Shown piece by piece: positions 10,467-20,731 of a stretch of 64,000 nucleotides of DNA. The stretch's first letter is position 1. Each line of letters starts with the position of its first letter. The stretch comes from Prorocentrum cordatum (Eukaryota > Sar > Dinophyceae > Prorocentrales > Prorocentraceae). A program made the translations under genes and the position numbers. The stretch is from assembly GCA_963575745.1 (NCBI GenBank), contig CAUYUJ010001744.1:33608-97607 (forward strand). Direction: 5' to 3'. The notes beneath the pieces are model-generated. The model searched no databases. It was not told the origin of the DNA and saw nothing but the letters and a program-made list of their open reading frames with translations.

Positions 10467-10654
10467 CAGGGCAGCAGGGCCGGGCCGCCGAGCCCCAGCG
10501 CCATCGGGCCCCGGGCGCCGTGGGACCCCCCCCCCCGGCGGCCCGCGCCGCCCCCCCCGCGGAGGCGCGCCCGCGCCTCCTCCTCGGCGCGCGCGACCAC
10601 GGAGGCGCCGGTGGCCCCGAGGGCGGCCTGCGCCGAGCCCCCAAGGGGGGACGA
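10467..10654. other. GC-rich stretch, no gene seen
   Basis: Very GC-rich. Open frames are compositional. Confidence 0.4.
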
Positions 10655-10859
10655 ACGCGGGCGACGAACGACGAACGACGATCGACAATCGACGACGACA
10701 GTCGACGATCGACGACGACGACGACGTGCAACGCGGGCGACGAACGACGAACGACGATCGACAATCGACGACGACAGTCGACGATCGACGACGACGACGA
10801 CGTGCAACGCGTGCGACGAACGACGAACGACGATCGACAATCGACGACGACAGTCGACG

Positions 10860-10882
<23 letters not shown>
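10655..10882. repeat. Three near-identical 76-bp tandem units
   Basis: Units start at 10655, 10731 and 10807, exactly 76 bp apart and almost identical. Each contains GAACGACGAACGACGATCGA and ends in (GAC)n. (GAC)n continues to about 10940. The near-identity implies a recent duplication. Confidence 0.95.
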
Positions 10883-10894
<12 letters not shown>

Positions 10895-11207
10895 CGGCGA
10901 CGACGACGACGACTTCGACCACGGCGGCGACGCCGATAACGAGGGAAGAACTCCGACGTGTTGCGCTCTCCTGGGACTCCATAGGGGCCCCCTTCGCCGC
11001 ACCTGGATCCGCCCTTGAGGTCCCGACCGGGACGCGCCCTCGGAAAGGCGAGAGGGTGCCGGCCTTGAAGCAGACCAAGACGCTCCTCCGTCCCACGGGC
11101 CCCCTGCCCTGCCACACCCACGAGGGGGTCTCCCGTGCACCCTCCAGGACCCGTACCGCGCGAAAGCGTGGAGCGTCCTGAGCGACATGCCAGACCTGGG
11201 CGAGACG

Positions 11208-11383
11208 TACACTCGACCAGGGTAGTAAAGATGCGCCGAAGGATGCACGGGCCTTGGAACGCCATGTTGACGTTTTCCGCGCGGAGCGCAGCAGAACGCC
11301 GAAGGAGGCCGAATACCGAAGGGGCAGGGATGCAAGGCTAGCCTTGGAAAGTTGCCCCATCCTTACCATCATGGCTGACTGTA
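11208..11383. mobile_element. MITE-like family D, copy 1
   Basis: The element is 176 bp with inverted ends related to TACAGTCGACCCG and GGCTGACTGTA, followed inward by AAGGATG/CATCCTT. The interior GGGCCTTGGAACGCCATGTT is shared with copies at 25808-25985 and, inverted, at 35137-35312. Confidence 0.75.
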
Positions 11384-11489
11384 TGCTGGTGAGCTGACGG
11401 TGCCGACCCCGCCCACCCCTGAGGAGCAGAACCCATTCGGGCCACCCAGGAGGGTCTGCGTGCGGCCCGGCCTACCTGGCACTAGCAGG

Positions 11490-11750
11490 GATGGCGGCTG
11501 AGGACGGCGTCGTCGTCGTCGTCGGTCGTCGTCCTTCGTCGTCCGCTCTCATCTGTCGTCGTCGATCGTCGTCCAATGTCGTCGTCGTCAAGAATCGTCG
11601 TCGTCGTCGTCAGACGTCGTCGATCGTCGGTCGTCGGTCGTCGGTCGTCGGTTGTCGGTCGTCGTCGTCCGTCGTCGTAATCGTCGTCGTCATCACCATC
11701 GTCATCGTCGTCGTCCGCGTCGTCGCTATCGTCATCGTCAGGCGTCTCCC
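11490..11750. repeat. (CGT)n-rich microsatellite
   Basis: Interrupted GTC/CGT trinucleotide tract. Confidence 0.9.
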
Positions 11751-13220
11751 ATAGCCAGTCCCAGACGCCGCGAGCGAAATTCGTGGCGTTTTAAGAACCT
11801 CCGCCCACACCTACCCCCGTAACGCTTTTCGCCAGAGGATCATGCCAGGGGTTCCACGCAGAGCCACAACTCCCAGGAACCAATCCCAACGTGAAGCTTG
11901 TCTGAGTCCACGTACAACCCTTCAAGCACGCATGACAACACATGCTGAGAGGCGAAATTCGGGGACGTTGCCCACAAGAACGAGGCATAACCTCAGGAGC
12001 TGCCGAAATCCCAGAACTGGTAACGACTGATGCCAAGGAAATAGCATGCGCGAAACATATAACGGCATCCGTCTAAAAGCAGCCGGAACCGTTGTCAGAC
12101 ATCGCCCCTCTAATTACGTGCCGTCCTGATGTGACCCTTCCACGCGAAAAACGAAGAGGGGCATGGTCCTCGGCCGCTTCCTGGCGCTTCTCGTCAGCCT
12201 CCTCTTCCTTGGCCACCTGCACATGTTTGCAGGGAGTGGGTGGTAAGACTGCGGGGATAATGAAGGGCGGGAAGGGAGAGAGAGGGCAGGTGGCAAAAAG
12301 GGGGGCGACAGGGGACGAGAGGATGGTGCAGCATGGTGCCGCACGCGGCAGCGCAATCTATCCGAGCTCGCGTAGGGGGGCGCTGGACACAGTGCGCGAC
12401 ATCCCGCCTGCCTCGCTGAGGTACATACGGTTCCACGCAAGGGTTAGGTTGCATCTCGGGGCTGGCACGCATACAACTGCGAACCAAGCAAAGCACGCTC
12501 TGGTTTGCAACATGCCAGCCGTGAGGAAGACACGGGGGGGAAGAGAACGGCGAAAACGATCAACCCTGCGACATGTTCATTACACTGGGACCGTTGACGT
12601 GTTGTAATAATGATCGGCCTCTCGCCTGTTTACCTCCCCCGTCCTTGTGTCAACAACTCGTAGATGTGAGGGCACTTTACCTTGAAGCAGCACACCGTAA
12701 CACGTATACTAAAATTATCTTGGTGGTGATGTTGGTGCCAACGTGGTCGTTGGCGTGCGAACCGAAGTTGAGGTGGGAACGCTCGTAGGTTGCATGCCTG
12801 ATTCGATTCGAGCTCCACTGGCGACGTGTCGAGGACAAGTGCACCACTGACTACCTTGGACACCGCGCACGCAGCTCACGCCAGTGGTTTGCTGGCACGC
12901 GTTCCACAGCGTACAAAGCTCACTGCGAACGGCACAACGCCCAACAAGTGAGATATAACCTGGCGCCCCTGTACTCTGGGAGAACGCAGGGACACCACGG
13001 TGTGGCCTCGAACGTTAGGGGCCGTGCCCCCGGAGAGGAAGGGAAAGCGATGAGAGACCGAGAGCACACTTGTTGGGGTCACCGGCCGCGGGGCGATCAC
13101 GCGGCGGTCGGGCGTCTCCCGGGACGCGGAAGCGACCGCAAACTGAAGGCAAATGGAGCAGAGGGGCGAGAGACAAGAGGGCGGCCGCAAAGGGCGGAGG
13201 GACAGGAGTCGGGCAATTAG
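11751..13220. other. Long stretch with no recognised feature
   Basis: Moderate GC. Open frames on both strands (for example plus 12092-12607 and minus 12876-13304) are short, lack recognisable motifs and overlap each other, so none is called. No tandem repeat or inverted-repeat element was seen. Confidence 0.4.
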
Positions 13221-13368
13221 AGGGGCGACTACAGAATTGATGCACCCAAGGATTGATTTCCTCGTCGAATCTACGAACAATGCTCGCAGAGCTACAAATA
13301 TCATACGTATGTTCAGGGCTTCGACGGGAAGACGAATTTGGGGTAAGTCAATTCTGTAGTCGACCCCT
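13221..13368. mobile_element. MITE-like family F, copy 1
   Basis: A 148-bp element with inverted ends AGGGGCGACTACAGAATTGA and TCTGTAGTCGACCCCT. A second copy of 146 bp is at 48868-49013 with shared interior CCTCGTCGA and ATTGCTCG-like segments. Confidence 0.85.
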
Positions 13369-13964
13369 TACCCGAAGGAGGCCCCTTTCAGGCCCTGAAG
13401 TTATTCGTCAGCGGTGCGGCGGCGTCAAGCCCTGCTCCCAGAACGGGGACCGAGGAGGATACGATGTTTTGGGTCTGCGTCGAGTGGGGCCCAGCAGGCG
13501 GCCAAGCAAACGGCGGGACGCAGCCGCTGCGAATTGGGGCATACAAGTCGGTCGGAATAGGGAAAAACATGAGGCAGGAGGGCGGATTAGTAGATTGGGC
13601 TCAGGACCTCCCAGAGAATATGAAAACACAGCAAAGCAGATCGGCTCTAGAAGTAGGAGGGCGCTTGAAGCAGCTTGGGATCTGGGACTCAAAAATTTGC
13701 GCAAGCTCTGCGGGCCACACTGGCCCACAGCCACAGCGTCCGTCGGGGCCGCGCGCGGCAGCCGAAGCAAGCGGGAGCACAAAGGAGCGAGCAGGCACGA
13801 GCCAGGACAGGGCAGGGCCACACCACCATCTGTCTCCTCCGTCGCCTTCCTCAATCAACACCGTCACCGCGGAAACGCCAGAAGCAGCATGCGTTCGCCC
13901 CCTTGCCCTCCTGCTGCCCGGAGAGGCCGAGGCCCCAGATGCAGCCAGTCGGCATCTGGGCCCC
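13369..13964. other. No feature seen
   Basis: Overlapping GC-rich frames on both strands, none with recognisable motifs. Confidence 0.35.
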
Positions 13965-14100
13965 TGGAGGGAGGGCGGGAGGGAGAGAGGGAGGAGGAGG
14001 AGGAGGAGGAGGGAGGAGGAGGACGAGGACGAGGGAGGAGGAGGAGGAGGACGAGGAGGAGGAGGAGAAGAACGAGGAGGAGGAGGAGTGAGTGAGCGAG
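13965..14100. repeat. (GAG)n microsatellite
   Basis: Interrupted GAG/GGA tract. Confidence 0.9.
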
Positions 14101-14159
14101 CAATGCCCACGTCGTGGGATCCGACGGGCGGCGGCGGCCGCCACCCGCGCAGCCCCTCC

Positions 14160-14262
14160 TCAGTCGAAGTAGAGCTGGGGCTGCCTCTGGAGCATCGCGA
14201 GGGCCTCGGCGCAGGCAGCGTGGCGCACGAACTCGCCGTGCCAGAAACCAGCATGCAGTACT
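14160..14262 (-). CDS. Possible terminal exon or C-terminal coding fragment
   Basis: On the minus strand, downstream of LINE-1, one frame reads HAGFWHGEFVRHAACAEALA, continues MLQRQPQLYFD, and ends in TGA at 14160-14162. The composition is unlike the repeat shadows around it. A CAG-like acceptor context lies just upstream near 14258. It may be a cellular 3' exon or part of the LINE-1 3' region. The assignment is tentative. Confidence 0.25.
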
Positions 14263-14292
14263 GGCCGTCAGTCGGACTCACCAGTACACCAA

Positions 14293-14600
14293 TTACGTGT
14301 CAATGTCCCCTGCTTTGCCGCCAGCACTAACTGGCCTGGCCTTCTCCTCAGACGTGCTCACGAACGAATTTCGCCCAAGGATAGTGTTGCGCTCATCTTC
14401 CCGGCGCTGCCGCTCAAGCTCCCTATGCTTGATACGCTCGTGCAGGGCCGCCATGCGCACCTCGAATATATAGGGGCCCTCGGGATCAGCACGCTTGATT
14501 GACGTGGTGACCGTGACTGGCTTGGCCACCTCGCGCGCTATCCTCTTGAGCTGGACGGTGGCATCGATGAACTTGGCAAGCTTCTTATGAGACCCACTCC
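14293..14600 (-). pseudogene. LINE-1 C-terminal helical tail, shifted frame
   Basis: After a frameshift near 14600 the reading continues as SGSHKKLAKFIDATVQLKRI, then a charged helix ALHERIKHRELERQRREDER, ending at 14293. It is assigned to LINE-1 by position and composition. Confidence 0.5.
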
Positions 14601-14875
14601 TTGCCGCAAGTTGTGGAGGACCGCAGCCCCCTTCGTTGTCGGTGGCACATGCAGGAGCGCAACTTGAGCTTCCTCCGCTGCTGTGCCCAAGCTCCACATC
14701 CAACGCATACGAAAACTGTGCCGCCGCTGACCGAGGTAAGATCCCCCTTCTGGTTGACAGCAATCAGCTTGTGGCCAAGCGGCGCCTGGAGGATATCCAC
14801 CAAGAAAGACGGCGTGCCTCGGCAACCTGTGAACTCTCCACGCTCACCTTGTCGCCTGAGCTGGAGGCACTGGGA
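14585..14875 (-). pseudogene. LINE-1 C-terminal cysteine-rich module
   Basis: Same frame as RT and RNase H. It contains VDILQAPLGHKLIAVNQKGD then FVCVGCGAWAQQRRKLKLRS and CMC, a CxxCGAxA...CxC putative zinc module. It ends with TAA at 14585-14587. Confidence 0.75.
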
Positions 14876-15919
14876 TCACTGCTGCCCCATAACCGCGTCA
14901 ATCCACTGATGCCACCCTTGCGTGCGGGTGCTGCGTACCTTCTTGAAACCTGTGGTCGCCCTCTTCCAGCGCTCCTCACCCTTGGGATAAAGCGGCAGGA
15001 TGTGCGCTACGAGCTTGGTGAGGTCAGACACGCGCTTCTGACTCTCGTCCATCGCCTCCTGGAACGTTGGATCGACCTGGGGATGCATCTCTGCTCCAGC
15101 GCGTGCAAACCTGTCGGCCACAACGCTCGCATCGGTGAGCCTGCGAATCTCAGGGGTGAGCTGCGCATACTCTTCGCCCGAACGATGAGCCTTCACGTGC
15201 GCCACTCTCTCGATGTACTTGCACCCGTCCATGTCCTGAGCAAAGGCCATGACCCCGCCGCAGATGGAATTGACTGCAACCTGCTTCTCCGCTGGCGCCA
15301 TTCGTGCTTTGACTGTGCCCATGAAATCCGCATGGGCCCAACAGCGACGATCAGCAAATTGGCCAGTGAATGCAAGCGCAAGGTACTCCGCCATAGCCGA
15401 CGACTGTGGCAACGTAGCGGGGACAGGCGCGTACATTGAGCACAATGGCAGATCTGAGTCAGGATGGAGCAGCGCCACTGCCCAGCCAGCCCTCTGCAGC
15501 GTTGCCAAGGCCGGCTTGGAGCACGAGCCGTCGATCGCAAACTCGGCCAGCTCGACCTCCGCCTCCAGGCAATGTGCCACCATCGTTTCAGGGGTGGCGA
15601 GTGAGTTATTGCCCTGGGCTTCCACAACACAAGCCTGCACTCCAGCATTCATCGGGGGAATGTCCTGATCCTGAAACGTGAAGCAGCCACTCAGATGTCG
15701 CCGTTCATCGGGATGGTCGCGTATCCACTGGAGAAGCTCGGGTCCGACATCAGCCTCTCGTCGAGCTTCAGCAATATGTGGAAGGGGGCAGTCTGCTAGC
15801 CTGTGCGCAAGTGCGTCCATGGCCCCGCACTCGCACTTCCCATCCGCGATGTATCCTTCAGATCTGGCTCGAGCCTTTGTCCAGACACCTGCGACAGCAC
15901 GCGTGTAGATACAGAGTTT
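14876..15919 (-). pseudogene. LINE-1 RNase H domain
   Basis: The N-terminal CECGAMDALAHRLADCPLPH is a cysteine/histidine knot like those that follow RT in many LINEs. The RNase H fold has its acidic residues in order: FAIDGSC (first Asp), SAMAEYLALAF (Glu), HADFMG (second Asp), then VKAHRSGEEYAQL and DASVVADRFARAG. The domain would degrade the RNA of the RNA-DNA hybrid. The frame ends at TGA 14876-14878 but remains in register with the downstream zinc module. Confidence 0.88.
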
Positions 15920-16342
15920 CTAATGAGCATTGTACTTCCGACTCTTGGGCCTCGCCTGCATACGAAGAAAACCGAAAGACACTCGCATATTATCCTGAGC
16001 AAACCATTTCAGCCCAAGACGTAGTTCATGTTGGCGAACCAGGCCAGCTTCCAAAAGCTCCAGCAGCATCGGGGGAGTGAGTTGATCAATGCGAACCTGC
16101 TCACCGACATGGTTTGTCCACTCTTCCCCCGTGACTGGATGCCAACCTGCACGCTGAATGGACAAGGCCGCTCGTTGAAGGGGGCCCTTCGTCATCGACC
16201 ATTTGGGTAGCACTCCTGCATCCTGGACTGCCGCTTTCCACCAGCTGAATAGAGTCGCCGCCGATGCGATTGAAACGTGGGGCTGGACCTCTGATGTCCA
16301 CAGCATACGGCACCATTGAAGAGCAGGGGAGAATGCTTCCTT
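15920..16342 (-). pseudogene. LINE-1 post-RT region
   Basis: This continues the RT frame without a shift (MLWTSEVQPHVSIASAATLF) and includes a helical ATLFSWWKAAVQDAG segment. TAG 15920-15922 ends it; the frame then continues unchanged through KCECGAMDALAHRLADCP. Confidence 0.75.
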
Positions 16343-17395
16343 TCATGCAGGGTCCCCCAAAAGTACCAGCTTTGCACTAGCAGACACGCATCCGCGGTGC
16401 GGCTTATGGTACTTGTGGTAGCTCCTACGGAGCCTGTCCAGCTCGCCGCCATCGACGCCGTTCACCTCGATCCCGTACGTGAGCGCAGGACGCGCCCCTG
16501 TGCGGTACACTCGCCCGACTCCGGCCGTTGCCTGAGTCGGTATAGCACGACGGAACTTCTGGAGATTGCGAAGCCGCTGCGAGTGATGCTTGGGTCTCTG
16601 CCTGTACTTGCCTCTGTTATTGGGAGCTCCTCGCGCCCTTCCTCCAGTGAAATCCGCGCCGAGATACGGCGCGGTCCTCGTGCCAGCCTTGCCATCGACC
16701 CCAAGTCTGTGCACAATCTCGTTGGTGATGTCCTGAGAGCCCCCCACGACCGCGAACTTATCGTCCAGCTTGGCCCCAAGTCTTTGAGCCGTAGCCTGGA
16801 AACCTTCGGCAGCAGCGACCGCCAATTCGATGGCCATCTTCTGGGAGCCGCTCTCCAGGCCGAGGGAGGCGTCGTCGATGTAGGACGAGAACCGCACAAG
16901 GGGAAACAAGGATACATACCTGTCGTATTCCTCAACCGCATGCGCCTTGATAACTATGTCCGCATAGCCATCCCCAGCAGGTATGCCGTCAACTGCATGA
17001 ACAGGTCGTCCTCCGTGGTGTGTGCGAAGACGAATGGCGCGCGGCCCCTTCCATTGGTTGTAGACCAGCTTGAGCTGCGCGGTCGAGGCCCCGAGCCTGG
17101 TGAGCTTGTCTCTCACGCTGTCCAGGGGTATCGTCTCAGAGTACTTGCTGTAGTCGGCGATCACCGTGGCAGCGCGACGGCCCTGCACCCCGCTCGCCTC
17201 CGTCTTGGCCGCGAGGAGCCACGCGCTATCGATGGCGCTCCTGCCTGAAGAAGCCCCCCAGCACTTCCTTTCGATGTGCCTCTGCAGGTCACTGAGCGCT
17301 GGCCGACGTGCGCGCTGCCATGCCCGATAGCTGACAGAATATAAAATGATGAGCCTGTGCCCTCCCATGCTCTTTGGCAGCATGGGCATTACCAT
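16343..17395 (-). pseudogene. LINE-1 reverse transcriptase domain
   Basis: The 350-codon frame has the RT blocks in order. RT0/1-like GGHRLIILYSVSYRAW is at residues 11-26. Motif A ADYSKYSETIPL is at 80-91 with Asp81. Motif B GIPAGDGYAD is at 137-146, where the usual PQG is PAG. The catalytic YIDD is at 172-175. A KLDDKFAVVGGS thumb-side segment follows. It ends at TGA 16343-16345, but the same frame continues KEAFSPALQW into the next segment, so the stop is probably a mutated Trp or Arg codon. The domain would copy element RNA at the nicked target. Confidence 0.93.
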
Positions 17396-17460
17396 CCAGG
17401 TGAGCTGCCGAGGTAACAGCCCGATCCGTTCACTGGCCCCCCACAGGCAACCAAGGACAC

Positions 17461-18258
17461 CTAGTGCAGCATCGCTGAGATGCGGAAAGTGAGAAGGATG
17501 AAATCCGTCCAGGCTACTCGAAGTCCTCGTGGGGAAGGAACGTGATGCCCGACGGATCTGGCACGGGTAGCCCGAACCAAAGCTGAACGGTCAGGCACCC
17601 ATGCCTCAGGCGCTGTAGTGGACGCCTTCCACAACTTCGCGTACTTGTCCTCCATGTCCTCGACGATGCGCTGGGGGCGCGCTGAGAACACGCTGTGCCT
17701 GTCGGTGACGACCGTGGGAGCCTGTACGTGCTTGTAAGCCGTGACTCGGTGTAGCCTGCCTGCTCCGTTATGGCTGGCACCGTCGCACTGCGCCTTCCAA
17801 CTAGCACCACTATCACGATCAGCGGCCTGCTTTGCAAGGTGCACGTCCACATCGGCCTCTTCCAGCCGCCAGTTGATGTCCGACGCCGGGGTTGCCGCCG
17901 ACGGTAACAGTCGTCGGGCTTGCGCCACCGTAGCGTCTAGGCGATGATCCGCACCTTGACCAGGGTATTGCGTAGCATTGAAGCCGTGGACCTCGTCGCT
18001 CGCCTTCTCCTTGTTACCAGCAACGTTGGAAGCCTTTAGCATCGCAATGCTCTGCAGCCCGTCTTGACGCCATTTCCAGCCATCAGCAATACTCTGAATA
18101 CCTTCGGCATCTTTACCTTCATAAATGTATTCCACCCACTTCGGACGGACGGCATTGGCGTAGCTCCTGCACGCTTGGCATCGGCACCAGTGAGGTGACA
18201 CAGACGCTCGCCCATCTTGGCAGCAAAGTTGGCCCACGCCTGCCCGAGAAAATGCCAT
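17461..18258 (-). pseudogene. LINE-1 linker between endonuclease and RT
   Basis: The frame from 18258 carries VRPKWVEYIYEGKDAEGIQS, helical segments and ARPQRIVEDMEDKYAKLWKA. A shifted frame ends LWFGLPVPDPSGITFLPHED before 17514. It links the endonuclease and polymerase domains. At least two frameshifts are needed. Confidence 0.65.
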
Positions 18259-19220
18259 GCCGCATCAACCTCTCCATTCAAAGAATTGTCCACAGCTGCC
18301 TCTGCATAGCATCGCTCAGCATCCCATTCAGGCTCAGGACGCATAGGCCCGTGAACGATGGCCGCGTCGAGCTTCGGGCAGCCCGTCTGCGTCAGGTACT
18401 GCAGCTTGTGCCCGATTGTGGCCCTCTCCACTAGGACAGGCCGATGAGGTTTTACCGGCCATTTCCGATCCACACGAATCTCCTTGAGCAGCCGCACTGC
18501 CGCTGACGTCATCGCGAAAAACTCGATGGTGGCGCTGGCCCTCGCAGTGCGGCATGTTATATCTGATGGCTGGACAATCGCAACATTCGCATCCTTCGTG
18601 AATGTGGACTCTTCAACCTCAAGCGCGGACATGTTCCAATCACCTCCAATGATACAAGGGGATAGCTGCGCCGCCATGGCCAAGCCTATAGTCATCAGAA
18701 TATTGGCATTTTTCTCTGGCATACTTTCCGCAGTTTGCAAATGCACATTGAAAAGGTTGAACGACGGCCGCCCAGGAACATCAATCACAACGTGCTGAGC
18801 CCGATGGGGAACCAGCTCGGACCCAAAAGCACTGCTGCTCTGGGTCTGGCCCTGCCCCACCTTCAGGTGGCCCTCGGGGTAGACAGGCCCGCGCAGACCA
18901 ACGCCAATCCGCGCGAAAACAGCAACTCCAGCAGAGGCCAGTTTCCCCCCGCTCTTCTCCCCAGGAACGATGATAGCTTGCCAGCCATTCCCTCGTGACC
19001 ACGTACTCATAGCTTCGCGCTCCCAGTCGAGATAGCCAATCTCCTGAGCCATGGCGATGAGAGAAGATGTGGCCTGCAGTCGCTTCTTTAACGTCGACTT
19101 GCCCGCATTGGGGTTGAAGATCTCTATGACATGCGACCCCGCAGCTTCAGCTGGAGGAGAGGGGGCCACGGTCTGGGACTGAGATATCCGCAGCCCTGAT
19201 ACACGGGCCAGTCTGGTAGT
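18036..19220 (-). pseudogene. LINE-1 APE-like endonuclease domain
   Basis: The frame gives an endonuclease/exonuclease/phosphatase fold. It has STWSRGNGWQAIIVPGEKSG then SAGVAVFARIGVGLRG, a central beta-strand stretch FNLFNVHLQTAES, the metal and catalytic GGDWNM (complement of 18632-18650), and the C-terminal KPHRPV (complement of 18436-18456), equivalent to the SDHxPV-type histidine motif. In active LINEs this domain nicks the target site. The N-terminal 200 codons of the same open frame overlap the ORF1-like region in another frame and are not coding. The frame stops at 18036. Confidence 0.87.
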
Positions 19221-19221
19221 A

Positions 19222-19863
19222 CTACCCACCCAGTCCCCCAGTCCTGGCTGCACCACCACCTGCGAGTTTCCTGTGTCTGGTATTCTGGACGTTCTGCACC
19301 ATCTCCATGGACTGGTCATTGGTAACGGAGATCTCGCCAGACTCGGCATTGTGCATGTTGGCCCAGAGCGACTCAATCTCCGCCTTCTCGAACAGGAAAT
19401 TTGTGGGCCGCTTGCTTCGGTCAGGGGGGTCTGCACTACAGGGTCCACCAGTTGCGCCTTGGCGGCTCCCGTTGGCGTTGCCGCTGCCGTCAGCAAAGAA
19501 ACCATCAGCAGAAGAAACAGCATCAGCTTGCTCGAACTTGGTCTGCGCTTTCTTCCGCAGCATGGACTGCACCCTCGCCCAGTGAGGGTGTGCCACGGGC
19601 TGGTCAACGAACCCGCGCACGGCAACCGCATCGGCATCCTCACCCTGGAACTCGGCATCCTCAGTGTCGAAAGTGAATAGGTCCTCGGGCAGCTGGGGCG
19701 CGAAGACTTCCTTGGCACCAGGCAACTTCGACGCATGCTGGGCCACCTGCTGCTCGAGCGCCATAGTATAAGCCTCCTTGGCCTCAACCGCAGCCATCTT
19801 GGCATTGATGTCGCTCTGCATCTGCAAGAGATTATTCTCCATGTCCTCAATATCCTTCCTGCC
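19222..19863 (-). pseudogene. LINE-1 ORF1-like continuation
   Basis: The same frame as the segment ending at the 19864 TAG continues GRKDIEDMENNLLQMQSDIN and further into 206 codons from 19842. It begins with coiled coil and becomes acidic and phenylalanine-containing (PEDLFTFDTEDAEFQGEDA). It ends in a Gly/Ala-rich tail, where the reading shifts by one into the endonuclease frame at about 19220. No catalytic motif. Confidence 0.7.
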
Positions 19864-20709
19864 CTAGGTGATCTGGCCGCGCACGCGCTCCAGCTTGTGC
19901 AGCGCCTGCAAGCGACTTGAGCTGCTTGACCTGCTCGCGGAGCTTCTCCAACTCCGCCTTGGCGAGCTTGGCCATCTCGCCGTCCTCCTGGCCGAGAGAG
20001 CTGAGGTCCTTGAGCATGCGCTCGTGGATGTTGATCTTCTCCTGGAAAGCAGCGCGCTTGGTAAAGTTATCGTCCTTCGAGGGCTCAGCGGCACCGACGA
20101 TTTCCATGTCGTAATCTGCAGGAGCCTGAGAGCCGTTGGCCTTGCGGGCGGCAGCCAGAAACGCCCTCGTCTCGCTGAGCTCTTGCTCCATCTTCTTGAG
20201 ATCCTTGTTCCACGGTGCCACCTTGGGATTCTGCAGTCCAGCTCCTCCAGCACGCTGTGCTGGCGACTTGGCTGCAGTAGCTGCCTCCTTGTCCGCCTTC
20301 CGCGCCTTGACCTGCACGTGCTGCGGCGCATGCTTGCCACACTGGCAGACGACCTTCGACGCCCAGTGCGTGCTGCACCCGCACGATGGGCAACCCCAGT
20401 GCGGCTTCTTCGGGCCGCGGAGGATCCTTGGCTGAGGTGAAAGGGGCGGCGCCATCCTGCCAGGTGACGATCCGTGGTGTCCTCGTAACCGTCGGGCGGC
20501 GCCCTCCAGCTGCGCGAGCAAACGGGGCGAACTGCGCCCCGCCCAGGCGTGCAGGAGGGCGCGATCCGCCGCACGGCGAAGTCGCGCTCGATGATGGGCG
20601 GCGTCCTCACGGGGAGACGCCGTGGCCGAGCGCTGGTCTCGGCGCGCGCGGGGGGGGCCCTCGCCTGCGCTGGCAGGCTCCTGCAGGGGCGGCACCTCTC
20701 GAGCCGAAA
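19864..20709 (-). pseudogene. LINE-1 ORF1-like: zinc ribbon and coiled coil
   Basis: A frame is open from the spliced-leader relic to 19847; it starts at a TTG within the relic, and the first good ATG is at 20455. At about residues 105-130 it carries WGCPSCGCSTHWASKVVCQC, a CxxC...CxC zinc-ribbon-like cluster. After this comes a Lys/Ala-rich linker, then a long charged helix with coiled-coil character (AFQEKINIHERMLKDLSSLG and KLAKAELEKLREQVKQLKS). One frameshift near 19910 moves the helix into the frame LHKLERVRGQIT, which meets a TAG at 19864-19866. A role in binding the element RNA, as for other LINE ORF1 proteins, is inferred. Confidence 0.75.
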
Positions 20710-20731
20710 CTTGAGCCAAAATGGTTACGGG
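20710..20731 (-). other. Relic of the dinoflagellate spliced leader (DinoSL)
   Basis: The minus strand reads CCGTAACCATTTTGG followed by CTCAAG. This matches 20 of 21 bases of the conserved core of the DinoSL (CCGTAGCCATTTTGG, then CTCAAG); the sole difference is G to A at the seventh position of the 22-mer. The 5' D position is C. It is joined directly to the open frame of LINE-1. The DinoSL is added to nuclear mRNAs by trans-splicing, so a genomic copy at a coding 5' end indicates reinsertion of a processed transcript. A chance match of 20 of 21 at this location is very unlikely. Confidence 0.93.

Larger units (their letters stand above)
14293..20731 (-). mobile_element. LINE-1: non-LTR retrotransposon, 5' end at spliced-leader relic
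   Basis: This is a 6.4-kb minus-strand element. In order it has a zinc-ribbon and coiled-coil ORF1-like region (20.7-19.2 kb), an endonuclease/exonuclease/phosphatase domain (about 19.2-18.4 kb), a linker (18.3-17.4), a reverse transcriptase (17.4-16.3), a CCHC-like cysteine knot with RNase H (15.9-14.9), and a C-terminal Cys-rich module (14.8-14.5). All parts share the strand and order expected of one element. Frameshifts at about 19910, 19220, 18100, 17500 and 14600 and several in-frame stops show it is inactive. No poly(A) tail or target-site duplication was identified; the true 3' end is uncertain. Confidence 0.92.

Noticed and set aside
10655-10882. CRISPR-like direct repeats
   Set aside because: Contiguous 76-bp tandem units dominated by GAC trinucleotides, with no spacers.
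18484-19680. Plus-strand frames of 87-135 codons inside LINE-1
   Set aside because: They lie opposite the recognised endonuclease and ORF1-like domains and have no motifs.
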